In this document: in pieces, positions 38,703 to 46,054 of the stretch
How positions within the stretch are numbered: position 1 is the stretch's first letter
Layout: every line of letters begins with the position of its first letter
Origin: JADYZU01 sp964540965
GTDB lineage: Bacteria; Pseudomonadota; Alphaproteobacteria; Rhodobacterales; Rhodobacteraceae
Length of the DNA: 64,000 nt
Assembly (NCBI GenBank): GCA_964540965.1
Contig: CAZIOT010000009.1
Location: 95,072-159,071 of the forward strand
Direction: 5' to 3'
Translations under genes and position numbers: made by a program
Notes under the pieces: generated by a model
Databases searched by the model: none
What the model saw: the letters and a program-made list of their open reading frames with translations, nothing else
What the model was told of the DNA's origin: nothing

Positions 38703-39233
38703 ATGAGCCTGCGACACATCCTTTTGCACCCCGATCCGCGCCTCAAGACCGTCTGCAAGCCAGTCGGCGCCATCGACGACAGCCTGCGCCGGCTGGCCGA
38801 TGACATGCTGGAAACCATGTATGACGCGCCGGGCATCGGACTGGCCGCGCCGCAGGTCGGCCAGATGATCCGCCTGCTGGTGATGGATTGCGTCAAGGAC
38901 GAGGACACGCCGCCGCGGCCGATGGTCCTGCTGAACCCCGAGGTGGTCTGGTCCTCGGACGATCAGAGCACCTATGACGAGGGCTGCCTGTCGATTCCCG
39001 ACCATTACGCCGAGGTGACCCGCCCGGCCGGGGTGAAGGTGCGCTGGCTGGGGCTGGACGGTGCCGGCCACGAAGAGCATTTCACCGGCCTGTGGTCGAC
39101 CTGCGTCCAGCACGAGATCGACCATCTGAACGGGCGGCTGTTCATCGACTATCTGTCGCCGATCAAGCGCGGCATGATCACCCGCAAGATGGAAAAGCTC
39201 AAGCGCGACCGCGTGCGGCAGTCGCGGCTCTGA
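38703..39233 (+). CDS. def: Peptide deformylase (first of three tandem def-family genes)
   Basis: The 176-aa metalloenzyme removes the N-formyl group from nascent proteins. All three motifs are intact: GIGLAAPQVG (44-53), EGCLSIP with metal ligand Cys95, and QHEIDHLNG with His137, catalytic Glu138 and His141. A basic C-terminal helix (KRGMITRKMEKLKRDR) may contact the ribosome. It begins a tight cluster def-def2-def3-fmt with a 2-nt gap to the next gene. It is the housekeeping copy by sequence quality. Confidence 0.97.
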   Translation: MSLRHILLHPDPRLKTVCKPVGAIDDSLRRLADDMLETMYDAPGIGLAAPQVGQMIRLLVMDCVKDEDTPPRPMVLLNPEVVWSSDDQSTYDEGCLSIPDHYAEVTRPAGVKVRWLGLDGAGHEEHFTGLWSTCVQHEIDHLNGRLFIDYLSPIKRGMITRKMEKLKRDRVRQSRL

Positions 39234-39235
39234 CC

Positions 39236-39718
39236 ATGGCGATCCGCCCCATCGTGATTCATCCCGACCCGCGGCTGCGGGTGACCTGCGCCCCGGTTGT
39301 CGATTTCGACGCCAACCTGCGGGCGCTGGCGGCCGACATGTTCGAGACGATGTATGACGCCCGCGGCCGCGGCCTTGCCGCGCCGCAGGTGGCGATGACC
39401 TGCCGCATGTTCGTGATGGATGTCGACTGGAAGTCGGGCATTCCGGCGCCGGCGGTGTTCGTCAACCCCGAGGTGCTGCGCGCCTCGGACGGGCGGCAGG
39501 TCTATGACGAGGCCTGCCTCTCGATCCCCGGTGTCGCGCGCCGCGTCGCCCGCCCGGCCGAGGTCCGGCTGCGCTGGCAGGACGAAACCGGAGCGCGGCG
39601 CGAAGGGGTGTTCCTTGGCCCGGCGGCGGTGATCGTCCAGCACGAGACCGACCATCTGGACGGCATCCTGATCCTTGACCACGACGCGGTGCCGCTGCCG
39701 CCCGACGCCAAGCCATGA
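39236..39718 (+). CDS. Second peptide deformylase
   Basis: The 160-aa paralogue retains all catalytic residues: GRGLAAPQV, EACLSIPG with metal ligand Cys94 (Gly-to-Ala change in EGCLS), and QHETDHLDG with His136, Glu137 and His140. It lacks the basic C-terminal helix of the first copy. It starts 2 nt after the first def stop and overlaps the third gene by 4 nt (ATGA). It is probably active; why two active copies are kept is unknown, though specialised substrates are possible. Confidence 0.9.
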   Translation: MAIRPIVIHPDPRLRVTCAPVVDFDANLRALAADMFETMYDARGRGLAAPQVAMTCRMFVMDVDWKSGIPAPAVFVNPEVLRASDGRQVYDEACLSIPGVARRVARPAEVRLRWQDETGARREGVFLGPAAVIVQHETDHLDGILILDHDAVPLPPDAKP

Positions 39719-40215
39719 CCCACCGTCCCTTCCTGCGCTGGCCGCATCCCGGGCTGCGCACGCCGGCCGCGCCGGTCGATGCGGTGACCGACGAGGTGCG
39801 CGCGTTCTGGGAGGAGATGATCGCGGCGATGGACGCGATGCCCGGTGTCGGACTGGCCGCGGTGCAGCTGGGCATACCGCTGGCCCTTGCCGTGGTCGAT
39901 GCGAGCGAGGCGCGCGGGCAGGCGGTGCGCATGGCCAATCCGCGGGTGCTGCATGCCAGCGTGCAGTTGCGCGACCACGAGGAAGCCTCGCCCAACCTGC
40001 CGGGCGTGTCGGCGGTGATCGCCCGGCCGCGTGCGGTGACGGTGCGGTTCCTGAACGACAGCGGCGCAGAAGAGGACCGCGATTTCGTCGGCCTCTGGGC
40101 GACAAGCGTGCAGCACCAGATCGACCACCTTGCCGGCCGGATGTATTTCGACCGCCTGAGCCGGGTGAAACGCGACATGCTCTTGCGCAAGGCGCGGAAA
40201 CAGGGTGGGTCTTGA
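39715..40215 (+). CDS. Deformylase-like protein with degenerate active site
   Basis: The 166-aa deformylase-fold protein has lost key residues. GLAAPQ reads GLAAVQ; the EGCLSxP block reads EASPNLPG, so the metal-binding Cys becomes Ser92; and HExxH reads HQIDH, so the catalytic Glu becomes Gln135. The two metal His remain. Alignment to the second copy through the shared PGV...ARP segment fixes these positions. The frame is intact and translationally coupled, and the basic tail (RVKRDMLLRKARKQ) resembles the first copy, so it is a likely pseudoenzyme rather than a pseudogene. The last residues (QGGS) and stop are encoded by a palindromic repeat. Confidence 0.88.
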   Translation: MTHRPFLRWPHPGLRTPAAPVDAVTDEVRAFWEEMIAAMDAMPGVGLAAVQLGIPLALAVVDASEARGQAVRMANPRVLHASVQLRDHEEASPNLPGVSAVIARPRAVTVRFLNDSGAEEDRDFVGLWATSVQHQIDHLAGRMYFDRLSRVKRDMLLRKARKQGGS

Positions 40216-40225
40216 CCCACCTTAC
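40202..40225. repeat. Palindromic repeat, family A copy 2 (def3-fmt junction)
   Basis: AGGGTGGGTC, two Ts and GACCCACCTTAC, the same unit as at 6225 but lacking the first GT. It contains the TGA stop (40213-40215) of the deformylase-like gene, whose last two codons are also repeat sequence. It ends 13 nt before the fmt start. Confidence 0.9.
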
Positions 40226-40238
40226 CGGGAGCAGCGCC

Positions 40239-41138
40239 ATGCGCATCGTCTTCATGGGCACGCCGGAATTTTCGGTCCCCGCGCTCGAGGCGCTGGTCGC
40301 GGCCGGCCACGACATCGCCTGTGTCTATACCCAGCCCCCCCGCCCCGCCGGGCGCGGGCAAAAAGACCGGCCTTCGCCGGTCCATGCCCGCGCGCTGGCG
40401 CTGGGCCTGCCGGTGCGGCACCCGGCGCGGCTGAAGGACGCCACCGATCAGGCCGACTTTGCCGCCCTGAATGCCGATGTCGCCGTGGTGGTCGCCTATG
40501 GCCTGATCCTGCCGCAGCCGGTGCTGGACGCACCGCGGCTTGGCTGCCTGAACATCCATGCCTCTCTGCTGCCGCGCTGGCGCGGGGCGGCGCCGATCCA
40601 TCGCGCGGTCATGGCCGGCGATGCTGAAACCGGCATCTGCATCATGCGGATGGAGGCGGGTCTGGACACCGGGCCGGTCCTGCTGCGGGTGCCCGTCGCC
40701 ATCGGCGCCGGGCAGACCACCGGCGACCTGCACGACAGTCTGGCCGCCACCGGCGCCCGCGCCATCACCGATGCGCTGGCGCATCTGCCGGGGCTGCCGC
40801 CGGTGCCGCAGGCGGCCGAGGGCGTGACCTATGCCGCGAAGATCGACAAGGCCGAGGCGCGGGTGGACTGGACCCGGCCGGCGGCAGAGGTGGACCGCCA
40901 GATCCGCGGCCTGTCGCCGTTTCCCGGCGCCTGGTGCCTGGCCGGGGGCGAACGGCTCAAACTGCTGCGCTCGCGCGTTGTGGCGGGGCGGGGGGCGCCC
41001 GGCGAGGTGCTTGAGGGGCTGACCGTTGCCTGCGGCGAGGGCGCAGTGGCCGTCACGGAACTGCAACGCGAAGGCCGGCGGCCGCTGGCCACGGTCGAGG
41101 CGCTGAAGGGCATGGACCTGCCCGCCCGGCTGGAGTGA
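40239..41138 (+). CDS. fmt: Methionyl-tRNA formyltransferase
   Basis: The 299-aa enzyme transfers a formyl group from 10-formyl-THF to initiator Met-tRNA. It begins MRIVFMGTPEFSVPALEAL. It carries TQPPRPAGRGQ, the catalytic block GCLNIHASLLPRWRGAAPIHRAV and ETGICIMRMEAGLDTGPVL with the Asp. The C-terminal OB-type domain includes YAAKIDKAEARVDW and IRGLSPFPGAW. CGGGAGC lies upstream of ATG 40239. It shares a transcript with the def cluster, so addition and removal of formyl groups are encoded together. Confidence 0.97.
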   Translation: MRIVFMGTPEFSVPALEALVAAGHDIACVYTQPPRPAGRGQKDRPSPVHARALALGLPVRHPARLKDATDQADFAALNADVAVVVAYGLILPQPVLDAPRLGCLNIHASLLPRWRGAAPIHRAVMAGDAETGICIMRMEAGLDTGPVLLRVPVAIGAGQTTGDLHDSLAATGARAITDALAHLPGLPPVPQAAEGVTYAAKIDKAEARVDWTRPAAEVDRQIRGLSPFPGAWCLAGGERLKLLRSRVVAGRGAPGEVLEGLTVACGEGAVAVTELQREGRRPLATVEALKGMDLPARLE

Positions 41139-41171
41139 AGCGCGGGATCGCGGTCTGCCCCATGTCGGTCC

Positions 41172-42176
41172 TCAGGGACGAAACCCCGCCGGAATCCCCC
41201 GGTCGCTGTCGTCGAGCAGCAGGTCCGCCATCACTTCCCCCGCCAAAGGCGCCAATCCGAAGCCGGTCTTGAAGCCGCCGTTGGCGATGAAGGCACCGGG
41301 ATTGGCAGGGTCCTGGCCCAGAAGCGGCAGGCGGCCCGCGGCGCGCGGCCGCAGGCCCGCCCAGCGGGCCACGACCGGCGCCGAACCCAGCGCCGGCACC
41401 GCGGCGCGCGCCGCGGCGATCACCGCGTCAAGCCGGTCATCGGTCGCGGAAGGGTCGGAAAAGTCGCGCTCGGTGGTCGAGCCGATGGCGACGGTGCCGT
41501 CATCATGCGGCACAACATGCACGCCGCCGGCATAGATCTGCGGCACCGCGCCGGCGTCGAACCGCAGGAGCGCCGCCTGGCCCTTGATCCCCTGCCCAAG
41601 GCCCGCTGCCACCAGCCCCGCGGCCCCCGTGGCACGGACGATGCGCCCTGCGGGCGATCCGTCCGAGCCGACGGTGCCGCCCGCCGCGCGGATCGCGGCG
41701 ACCAGCGCCGCCACCGCGCGGCGCGGGTTCAGCCGGGCCGAGAGGGTGTCGCGGATCCACAGGCCGGCGGGCGATACCGGCGCGAAGGCGCCGGGTTCGC
41801 CCGTCACCTCCCAGCGGAAGCCGGGCCACAGGTCCCCTGCCGCCGATGCCCGCGCCCCGGCGCGGTCGACGGCGGCCTGATCGGCCAGCGGCTGCAACCG
41901 GCCCAGCCTGGCATAGCCGGGGTCGCCGCCGCCGGCTGCTGCGACCCCGGCCCAGAACGTCTCGGCCATCGCCAGCGCGCGGAACTGGAACGCCTTGGCC
42001 TCGTCCCACTGGTCGGGCGCGTGGGGCGCCAGCGCGCCGACCAACCCGCCCGAGGCGCCGGCGCCCGGTCCGGCGGGGTCGATCACCTGCACCCGCGCGC
42101 CGCGCCTTGCGCAGGCCCAGGCCACCGACAGGCCGAAGGCGCCCGCGCCCAGAACCGTCACATCCGCGATTGCCAT
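41172..42176 (-). CDS. FAD-dependent oxidoreductase, DAO family (MnmC C-terminal-domain-like)
   Basis: The 334-aa flavoprotein has the DAO dinucleotide motif VTVLGAGAFGLSVAWACARRGA at the N terminus, GASGGLVGALAPHAPD and the C-terminal ANGGFKTGFGLAP block. ATG 42176 has GAGG upstream; a longer form from 42206 is possible. It is divergent from mnmD, the starts being 47 nt apart. In E. coli the bifunctional MnmC fuses an MnmD-like methyltransferase to a DAO-type oxidase that removes the carboxymethyl group from cmnm5(s2)U34. The neighbourhood therefore suggests this is the separate oxidase, but a glycine oxidase or amino-acid oxidase role cannot be excluded. Confidence 0.78.
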   Translation of the reverse strand: MAIADVTVLGAGAFGLSVAWACARRGARVQVIDPAGPGAGASGGLVGALAPHAPDQWDEAKAFQFRALAMAETFWAGVAAAGGGDPGYARLGRLQPLADQAAVDRAGARASAAGDLWPGFRWEVTGEPGAFAPVSPAGLWIRDTLSARLNPRRAVAALVAAIRAAGGTVGSDGSPAGRIVRATGAAGLVAAGLGQGIKGQAALLRFDAGAVPQIYAGGVHVVPHDDGTVAIGSTTERDFSDPSATDDRLDAVIAAARAAVPALGSAPVVARWAGLRPRAAGRLPLLGQDPANPGAFIANGGFKTGFGLAPLAGEVMADLLLDDSDRGIPAGFRP

Positions 42177-42223
42177 CCGCCTCGTCCCGTCGCATGAACG
42201 GCCCATCCCTAGGGCAGATCGCG

Positions 42224-42883
42224 ATGAACGGCCAGCACGCCGAGCTTGACTGGACGGATGGAACGGTTCCGGTCTCGACCCGGTTCGACGATCCCTATTT
42301 CTCGCTTCAGGGCGGGCTGGCCGAGACGCGGCATGTGTTTCTTGCCGGCAACGGCCTGCCCGGCCGGTTCCGTGACGGGTTCCGCATCGCGGAACTGGGC
42401 TTTGGCACCGGACTGAACTTTCTCGCGACCATTGCCGGCTGGATCGCGGCGGGCGGTCCCGGCGCGCTGCATTACACCAGTTTCGAAGCCTTTCCGATGG
42501 CCCCGGCCGACCGCGCCCGCGCGCTGGCCGCCTTTCCCGAACTCGCGCCGCTGGCGCCGCTGCTGGGCGCCGCGCTTGCCGGCGCCACGCCCCATGGCGT
42601 GCGCCTGACCGTCATCCCCGGCGATGCCCGCGACAGCCTGCCGCTTTGGCCGGGGTCGGTGGATGCCTGGTTCCTCGACGGTTTTTCCCCCGCCAAGAAC
42701 CCCGAATTGTGGGAGGCGCCTCTGCTGCAGACAGTCGCCGCCCGGCTGGTCTCTGGCGGCACGCTGGCCACCTATACCGCTGCCGGCCATGTGCGCCGCG
42801 CGCTGGACGCGGCCGGGCTTGAGGTCGAGCGGGCGCAGGGCTATGGCCGCAAGCGCCACATGACGAAGGCCCGCAAGCCGTGA
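42224..42883 (+). CDS. mnmD: tRNA (5-methylaminomethyl-2-thiouridine) methyltransferase MnmD
   Basis: The 219-aa SAM-dependent enzyme performs the last methylation to mnm5(s2)U34 in tRNA wobble positions, corresponding to the N-terminal half of E. coli MnmC. Motifs are LDWTDGTVPVSTRFDDPYFS, ETRHVFLAGNGLP, the SAM loop ELGFGTGLNF and the catalytic DGFSPAKNPELW. ATG 42224 is preferred over ATG 42194 because AGGG precedes it and family members start at this point. It overlaps the DMT transporter start by 4 nt. Its length shows it lacks the FAD half. Confidence 0.9.
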   Translation: MNGQHAELDWTDGTVPVSTRFDDPYFSLQGGLAETRHVFLAGNGLPGRFRDGFRIAELGFGTGLNFLATIAGWIAAGGPGALHYTSFEAFPMAPADRARALAAFPELAPLAPLLGAALAGATPHGVRLTVIPGDARDSLPLWPGSVDAWFLDGFSPAKNPELWEAPLLQTVAARLVSGGTLATYTAAGHVRRALDAAGLEVERAQGYGRKRHMTKARKP

Positions 42884-43767
42884 CCACCGCCCCCGCGCAA
42901 AGGAACGACGTCCGCCTTGGCATCTGGCTGATGGTCGCCACCAGTCTGGTCTTTGCCGCGCAGGACGGGTTTTCGCGGCATCTGGCCGAGACCTACAACG
43001 TCTATATGGTGGTGATGCTGCGGTTCTGGTTCTTCGCCGCCTTCGTCATCGCCATCGCCGCGCGCCAGTCGGGCAGCATCGCCAATGCCGCCCGCACCAC
43101 GCAGCCCTTGCTGCAGATCCTGCGCGGCCTGATCCTTGTCGCCGAGATTTGCGTCATGGTCGCGGCCTTTGTCCGGCTTGGGCTGGTCGAAAGCCATGCG
43201 ATCTTTACCTGCTATCCGCTGCTGGTCGCCGCCCTGTCCGGCCCGGTTCTGGGCGAGAAGGTGGGCTGGCGGCGGTGGGCGGCGATCGGCGTGGGCTTTG
43301 CCGGCGTGCTGGTCATCCTCGAACCCGGCGTCACGGTGTTTGCGCCGGCAGCGCTGATCCCCCTCGCCTCGGCCACGCTCTTTGCCATCTATGGCCTGCT
43401 CACCCGCTACGCTGCGCGGCGCGACAGCGCCGCGACCTCGTTCTTCTGGACCGGAACCGTCGGCGCGCTGGCGCTGACACCGCTCGGCCTGTGGCATTGG
43501 GAGGCGATGACGGCCATGGACTGGGGGTTCATGGCGCTCTTGATGATCTCGGGGGCGACCGGGCACTGGCTTCTCATCAAATGCTACGAGGTGGCCGAGG
43601 CGAGCGCGGTGCAGCCCTTTGCCTATCTGCAACTGGTCTTTGCCGCCGCGGTCGGGGTGGCGGTGTTCCACGAGCCGCTGAAGATCAACGTCATCCTCGG
43701 CGCTGCCATCGTCGTCGCCGCCGGCCTGTTCACCCTGTGGCGCGAGCGTTTGGCCCGGCGGGCCTGA
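42880..43767 (+). CDS. DMT superfamily (EamA) transporter
   Basis: The 295-aa inner-membrane protein has about ten hydrophobic segments arranged as two EamA repeats. The first includes WLMVATSLVFAAQDGFSRHLA and GLVESHAIFTCYPLLVAAL; the second AATSFFWTGTVGALALTPL and GVAVFHEPLKINVILG. Such carriers move metabolites or drugs; the substrate is unknown. The GTG start overlaps the mnmD stop (GTGA). It is followed by paired palindromes and then the convergent purU. Confidence 0.87.
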   Translation: MTTAPAQRNDVRLGIWLMVATSLVFAAQDGFSRHLAETYNVYMVVMLRFWFFAAFVIAIAARQSGSIANAARTTQPLLQILRGLILVAEICVMVAAFVRLGLVESHAIFTCYPLLVAALSGPVLGEKVGWRRWAAIGVGFAGVLVILEPGVTVFAPAALIPLASATLFAIYGLLTRYAARRDSAATSFFWTGTVGALALTPLGLWHWEAMTAMDWGFMALLMISGATGHWLLIKCYEVAEASAVQPFAYLQLVFAAAVGVAVFHEPLKINVILGAAIVVAAGLFTLWRERLARRA

Positions 43768-43777
43768 CGCGCCGGAC

Positions 43778-43824
43778 CGGAAATTCGCGAATTTCCGCAG
43801 CCATCTGAAAATTCGCGAATTTTC
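43778..43824. repeat. Paired AATTCGCGAATT palindromes, family B copy 1
   Basis: Two palindromes lie 9 nt apart: a 20-nt one (43778-43797, half-site CGGAAATTCG) and an 18-nt one (43807-43824, half-site GAAAATTCG). They sit between the convergent DMT gene and purU stop and could form terminator-like hairpins for both. The same pair design recurs at 52875-52925. Confidence 0.85.
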
Positions 43825-43827
43825 GTC

Positions 43828-44712
43828 CTAGCCCATCCGTTCCGAAGCATAGGATCCCGGCGAAGCCGGGAAAACCACGGTCTTGTGCCCGTTCAGGAAC
43901 ACGCGCCGGTGGATATGGGCATGGATCGCGCGGGCCAGAACCTGGCTTTCCACGTCGCGGCCAAGGCTGACGTAATCCTCGGGCGATTGCGCATGCGTCA
44001 CGCGGATGATGTCCTGTTCGATGATCGGCCCCTCGTCGAGGTCGGCCGTGACGTAATGCGAGGTCGCGCCGATCAGCTTGACCCCGCGCTCATAGGCCTG
44101 CTTGTAGGGGTTGGCGCCCTTGAACGAGGGCAGGAAGGAATGGTGGATGTTGATGATCCGCCCCGACATCCTGCGGCACATCTCGTCCGACAGCACCTGC
44201 ATGTAGCGGGCCAGCACGATCAGGTCGGCGCCGGTTTCGGTCACGATGCGCAGCTGTTCGGCCTCGGCCTGCGGCTTGTTCTCTTTCGTGACCTTGATGC
44301 AGTAATAGGGAATGTCGTGGTTCACCACGAGCTTCTGGTAGTCCATGTGGTTCGAGATCACCGCGACGATGTCGATCGGCAGCGCGCCGATCCGCCAGCG
44401 GTACAGCAGGTCGTTCAGGCAATGGCCAAAGCGGCTGACCATGACGACGACGCGGGCCTTGGTTCCCTCGTCATGGATCGCCCAGTCCATCGCAAAGGGC
44501 TGTGCCACGGCGGCGAACCCGGTGCGCAGGGCGTCAAGGCCGATACCTTCCTCGGACGCAAAGCTGATGCGCATGAAGAAATTGCCGGTCTCGATATCGT
44601 CGAACTGCGACGAATCGCTGATGTTGCAGCCGTGGCCGGCAAGGAACCCGGCGATGGCGGCCACGATGCCGCGGGTCGAGGGGCAGGTCACTGTCAGCAC
44701 GAACTTGGTCAT
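43828..44712 (-). CDS. purU: Formyltetrahydrofolate deformylase
   Basis: The 294-aa enzyme hydrolyses 10-formyl-THF to THF and formate, balancing one-carbon pools. The N-terminal ACT domain (about 1-80, LTVTCPSTRGIVAAIAGFLA) is typical of PurU. The formyltransferase domain has VVMVSRFGHCLNDLLYRW, ISNHMDYQKL, NIHHSFLPSFKGANPYKQ and IGATSHYVTADLDEGPII. ATG 44712 rather than 44715 gives a workable distance from GGAG. It is convergent with the DMT gene and divergent from secE. Confidence 0.96.
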   Translation of the reverse strand: MTKFVLTVTCPSTRGIVAAIAGFLAGHGCNISDSSQFDDIETGNFFMRISFASEEGIGLDALRTGFAAVAQPFAMDWAIHDEGTKARVVVMVSRFGHCLNDLLYRWRIGALPIDIVAVISNHMDYQKLVVNHDIPYYCIKVTKENKPQAEAEQLRIVTETGADLIVLARYMQVLSDEMCRRMSGRIINIHHSFLPSFKGANPYKQAYERGVKLIGATSHYVTADLDEGPIIEQDIIRVTHAQSPEDYVSLGRDVESQVLARAIHAHIHRRVFLNGHKTVVFPASPGSYASERMG

Positions 44713-44927
44713 CATGGCTCCTGAAGGTGCCGGGGTTGCGGGCGCGGTGGCGGGGCTGGTGACGGGACGGCGCGCGGCGGTCAATGGGCGGGCGGCCGGT
44801 GCGGCCGCGTCCGGCCACGGATTTCTGCCGGCGGGGTTTCCGGCCGCAAGCGCGGGTTTCCTATCGGCGCATCGCGCTGTGTATCGGCGCCATCCCGTGT
44901 CCGCCTGCGCGACGCTGTCCGCAACCC

Positions 44928-44956
44928 TTGATTTCCCCGGCCCGGCCCCGTATGTC
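44928..44956 (+). promoter_or_regulatory. Possible promoter for secE-nusG operon
   Basis: TTGATT (44928-44933), a 17-nt spacer and TATGTC (44951-44956), 30 nt before secE. The match to sigma70 consensus is moderate (4/6 and 3/6). It is the best candidate in the 273-nt gap between purU and secE, which otherwise holds only GC-rich sequence with no tRNA. Confidence 0.35.
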
Positions 44957-44985
44957 GCCCCGGTCAGAGCCAAAGGAGGCCGGTG

Positions 44986-45183
44986 ATGGCCCGCACCACG
45001 CCCGCGCAGTTCATCCAGCAGACGCGCTCGGAAATCTCCAAGATCGTCTGGCCGACGCGGCGCGAGGTCATGCTGACGACGATCATGGTCGTCGTTCTGG
45101 CCGGTCTGGCGGCGATCTTCTTCTCGGTCGTCGACCTGGTGATCCGCTGGGGCATCCAGGCGATCCTGACCTTCTTCGGATAA
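44986..45183 (+). CDS. secE: Preprotein translocase subunit SecE
   Basis: The 65-aa inner-membrane protein clamps SecY in the SecYEG channel. It has the conserved amphipathic helix ARTTPAQFIQQTRSEISKIVWPTRREVM, of which SKIVWPTRREV is the signature, then one transmembrane helix (MVVVLAGLAAIFFSVVDLVI). A single helix is normal for alphaproteobacteria. AGGAGG lies 6 nt before ATG 44986, preferred over GTG 44983. nusG follows after 180 nt. Confidence 0.96.
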   Translation: MARTTPAQFIQQTRSEISKIVWPTRREVMLTTIMVVVLAGLAAIFFSVVDLVIRWGIQAILTFFG

Positions 45184-45363
45184 GGCGCGACCAAGCCCTT
45201 GATCTTGTGGCATCAAGGCGCTAAACGGCCGCGATCCGACCCATGGCGCGCGGCGAATCTCTTGCCCCGCGCCGTTTTCCATTTTGGGCGGACGGGATGC
45301 AAGTCCCGGTAATGAAAGAACCTTCCGGCGCTGGCGCCGGCGCAAGCGCAGGTGTCGCAGACG

Positions 45364-45897
45364 ATGGCGAAACGGTGGTATTCGGTCTCGGTCCTCTCGA
45401 ACTTCGAGAAGAAGATCGCCGAACAGATTCGCACCAAGGTGGCGGAAAAGAACCTGGGCGACCAGATCGACGAGGTTCTGGTGCCGACCGAGGAAGTCAT
45501 CGAGATCCGCCGCGGCAAGAAGGTGCAGACCGAACGCCGCTTCATGCCCGGCTATGTGCTGGTGCATATGGAGATGTCGGACGAGGCCTATCACCTGATC
45601 ACCTCGATCAACCGGGTGACGGGGTTCCTGGGGCCGCAGGGCCGGCCGATGCCGATGCGCGATGCCGAAGTGCAGTCGATGATCGGCCGCGTCGTCGCCG
45701 GTGAGGAAGCGCCGCGCACGCTGATCCATTTCGAGATCGGCGAGCGGGTCAAGGTCAACGACGGCCCGTTCGACGGCTTCGACGGTATGGTCGAGGAAGT
45801 GGACGAGGCGGAAAGCCGGCTCAAGGTGTCGGTGTCGATCTTCGGCCGGCCGACGCCGGTCGAACTGGAATTCACCCAGGTTACCAAGGTGGCCTGA
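45364..45897 (+). CDS. nusG: Transcription termination/antitermination protein NusG
   Basis: The 177-aa factor binds RNA polymerase and Rho or ribosomal S10. It begins MAKRWYSVSVLSNFEKK; the NGN domain contains RRFMPGYVLVHMEM and the C-terminal KOW domain contains GERVKVNDGPFDGFDG. ATG 45364 is used; an upstream in-frame start adds only MSQT. The 180-nt gap after secE contains a short hairpin (CCTTGAT 45197-45203 / ATCAAGG 45212-45218) but nothing else recognisable. Confidence 0.97.
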   Translation: MAKRWYSVSVLSNFEKKIAEQIRTKVAEKNLGDQIDEVLVPTEEVIEIRRGKKVQTERRFMPGYVLVHMEMSDEAYHLITSINRVTGFLGPQGRPMPMRDAEVQSMIGRVVAGEEAPRTLIHFEIGERVKVNDGPFDGFDGMVEEVDEAESRLKVSVSIFGRPTPVELEFTQVTKVA

Positions 45898-45900
45898 GGC

Positions 45901-45927
45901 GGACGGCCCTTCGGCAACGAAGGGTCC
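45901..45927. terminator. Hairpin after nusG
   Basis: Stem CCCTTCG / CGAAGGG with a GCAA tetraloop (45907-45924), extended by GGA / TCC after a bulge. It lies directly after the nusG stop and lacks a T-run. It may attenuate or protect rather than fully terminate, since the L11 gene follows on the same strand. Confidence 0.4.
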
Positions 45928-46008
45928 GTGGGAGGGCAGGGGCCGCGGCCCCGCACCCGGACCACGCAAACGGGACCCCGGCGGCGCGCCGGTCCGGGGG
46001 TTTGGCAT

Positions 46009-46034
46009 GTAGGGTGGGTCCTGACCCACCTTAC
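46009..46034. repeat. Palindromic repeat, family A copy 3 (nusG-rplK)
   Basis: GTAGGGTGGGTC, CT, GACCCACCTTAC. It ends 20 nt before the rplK start and just upstream of its AGAAGGAGA ribosome site. Confidence 0.9.
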
Positions 46035-46054
46035 CACAAGAAGGAGACGGCCAG

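Noticed and set aside
39236..39718. The second deformylase as inactive because EGCLS reads EACLS
   Set aside because: The metal Cys, both His and the catalytic Glu are intact; Gly to Ala there is conservative, so activity is likely.
43855..43880. CCCGGC-GAA-GCCGGG hairpin near the purU end as a terminator
   Set aside because: It lies inside the purU coding sequence (Pro-Ala-Ser-Pro-Gly region) and has no T-run, so it is more likely a codon effect.
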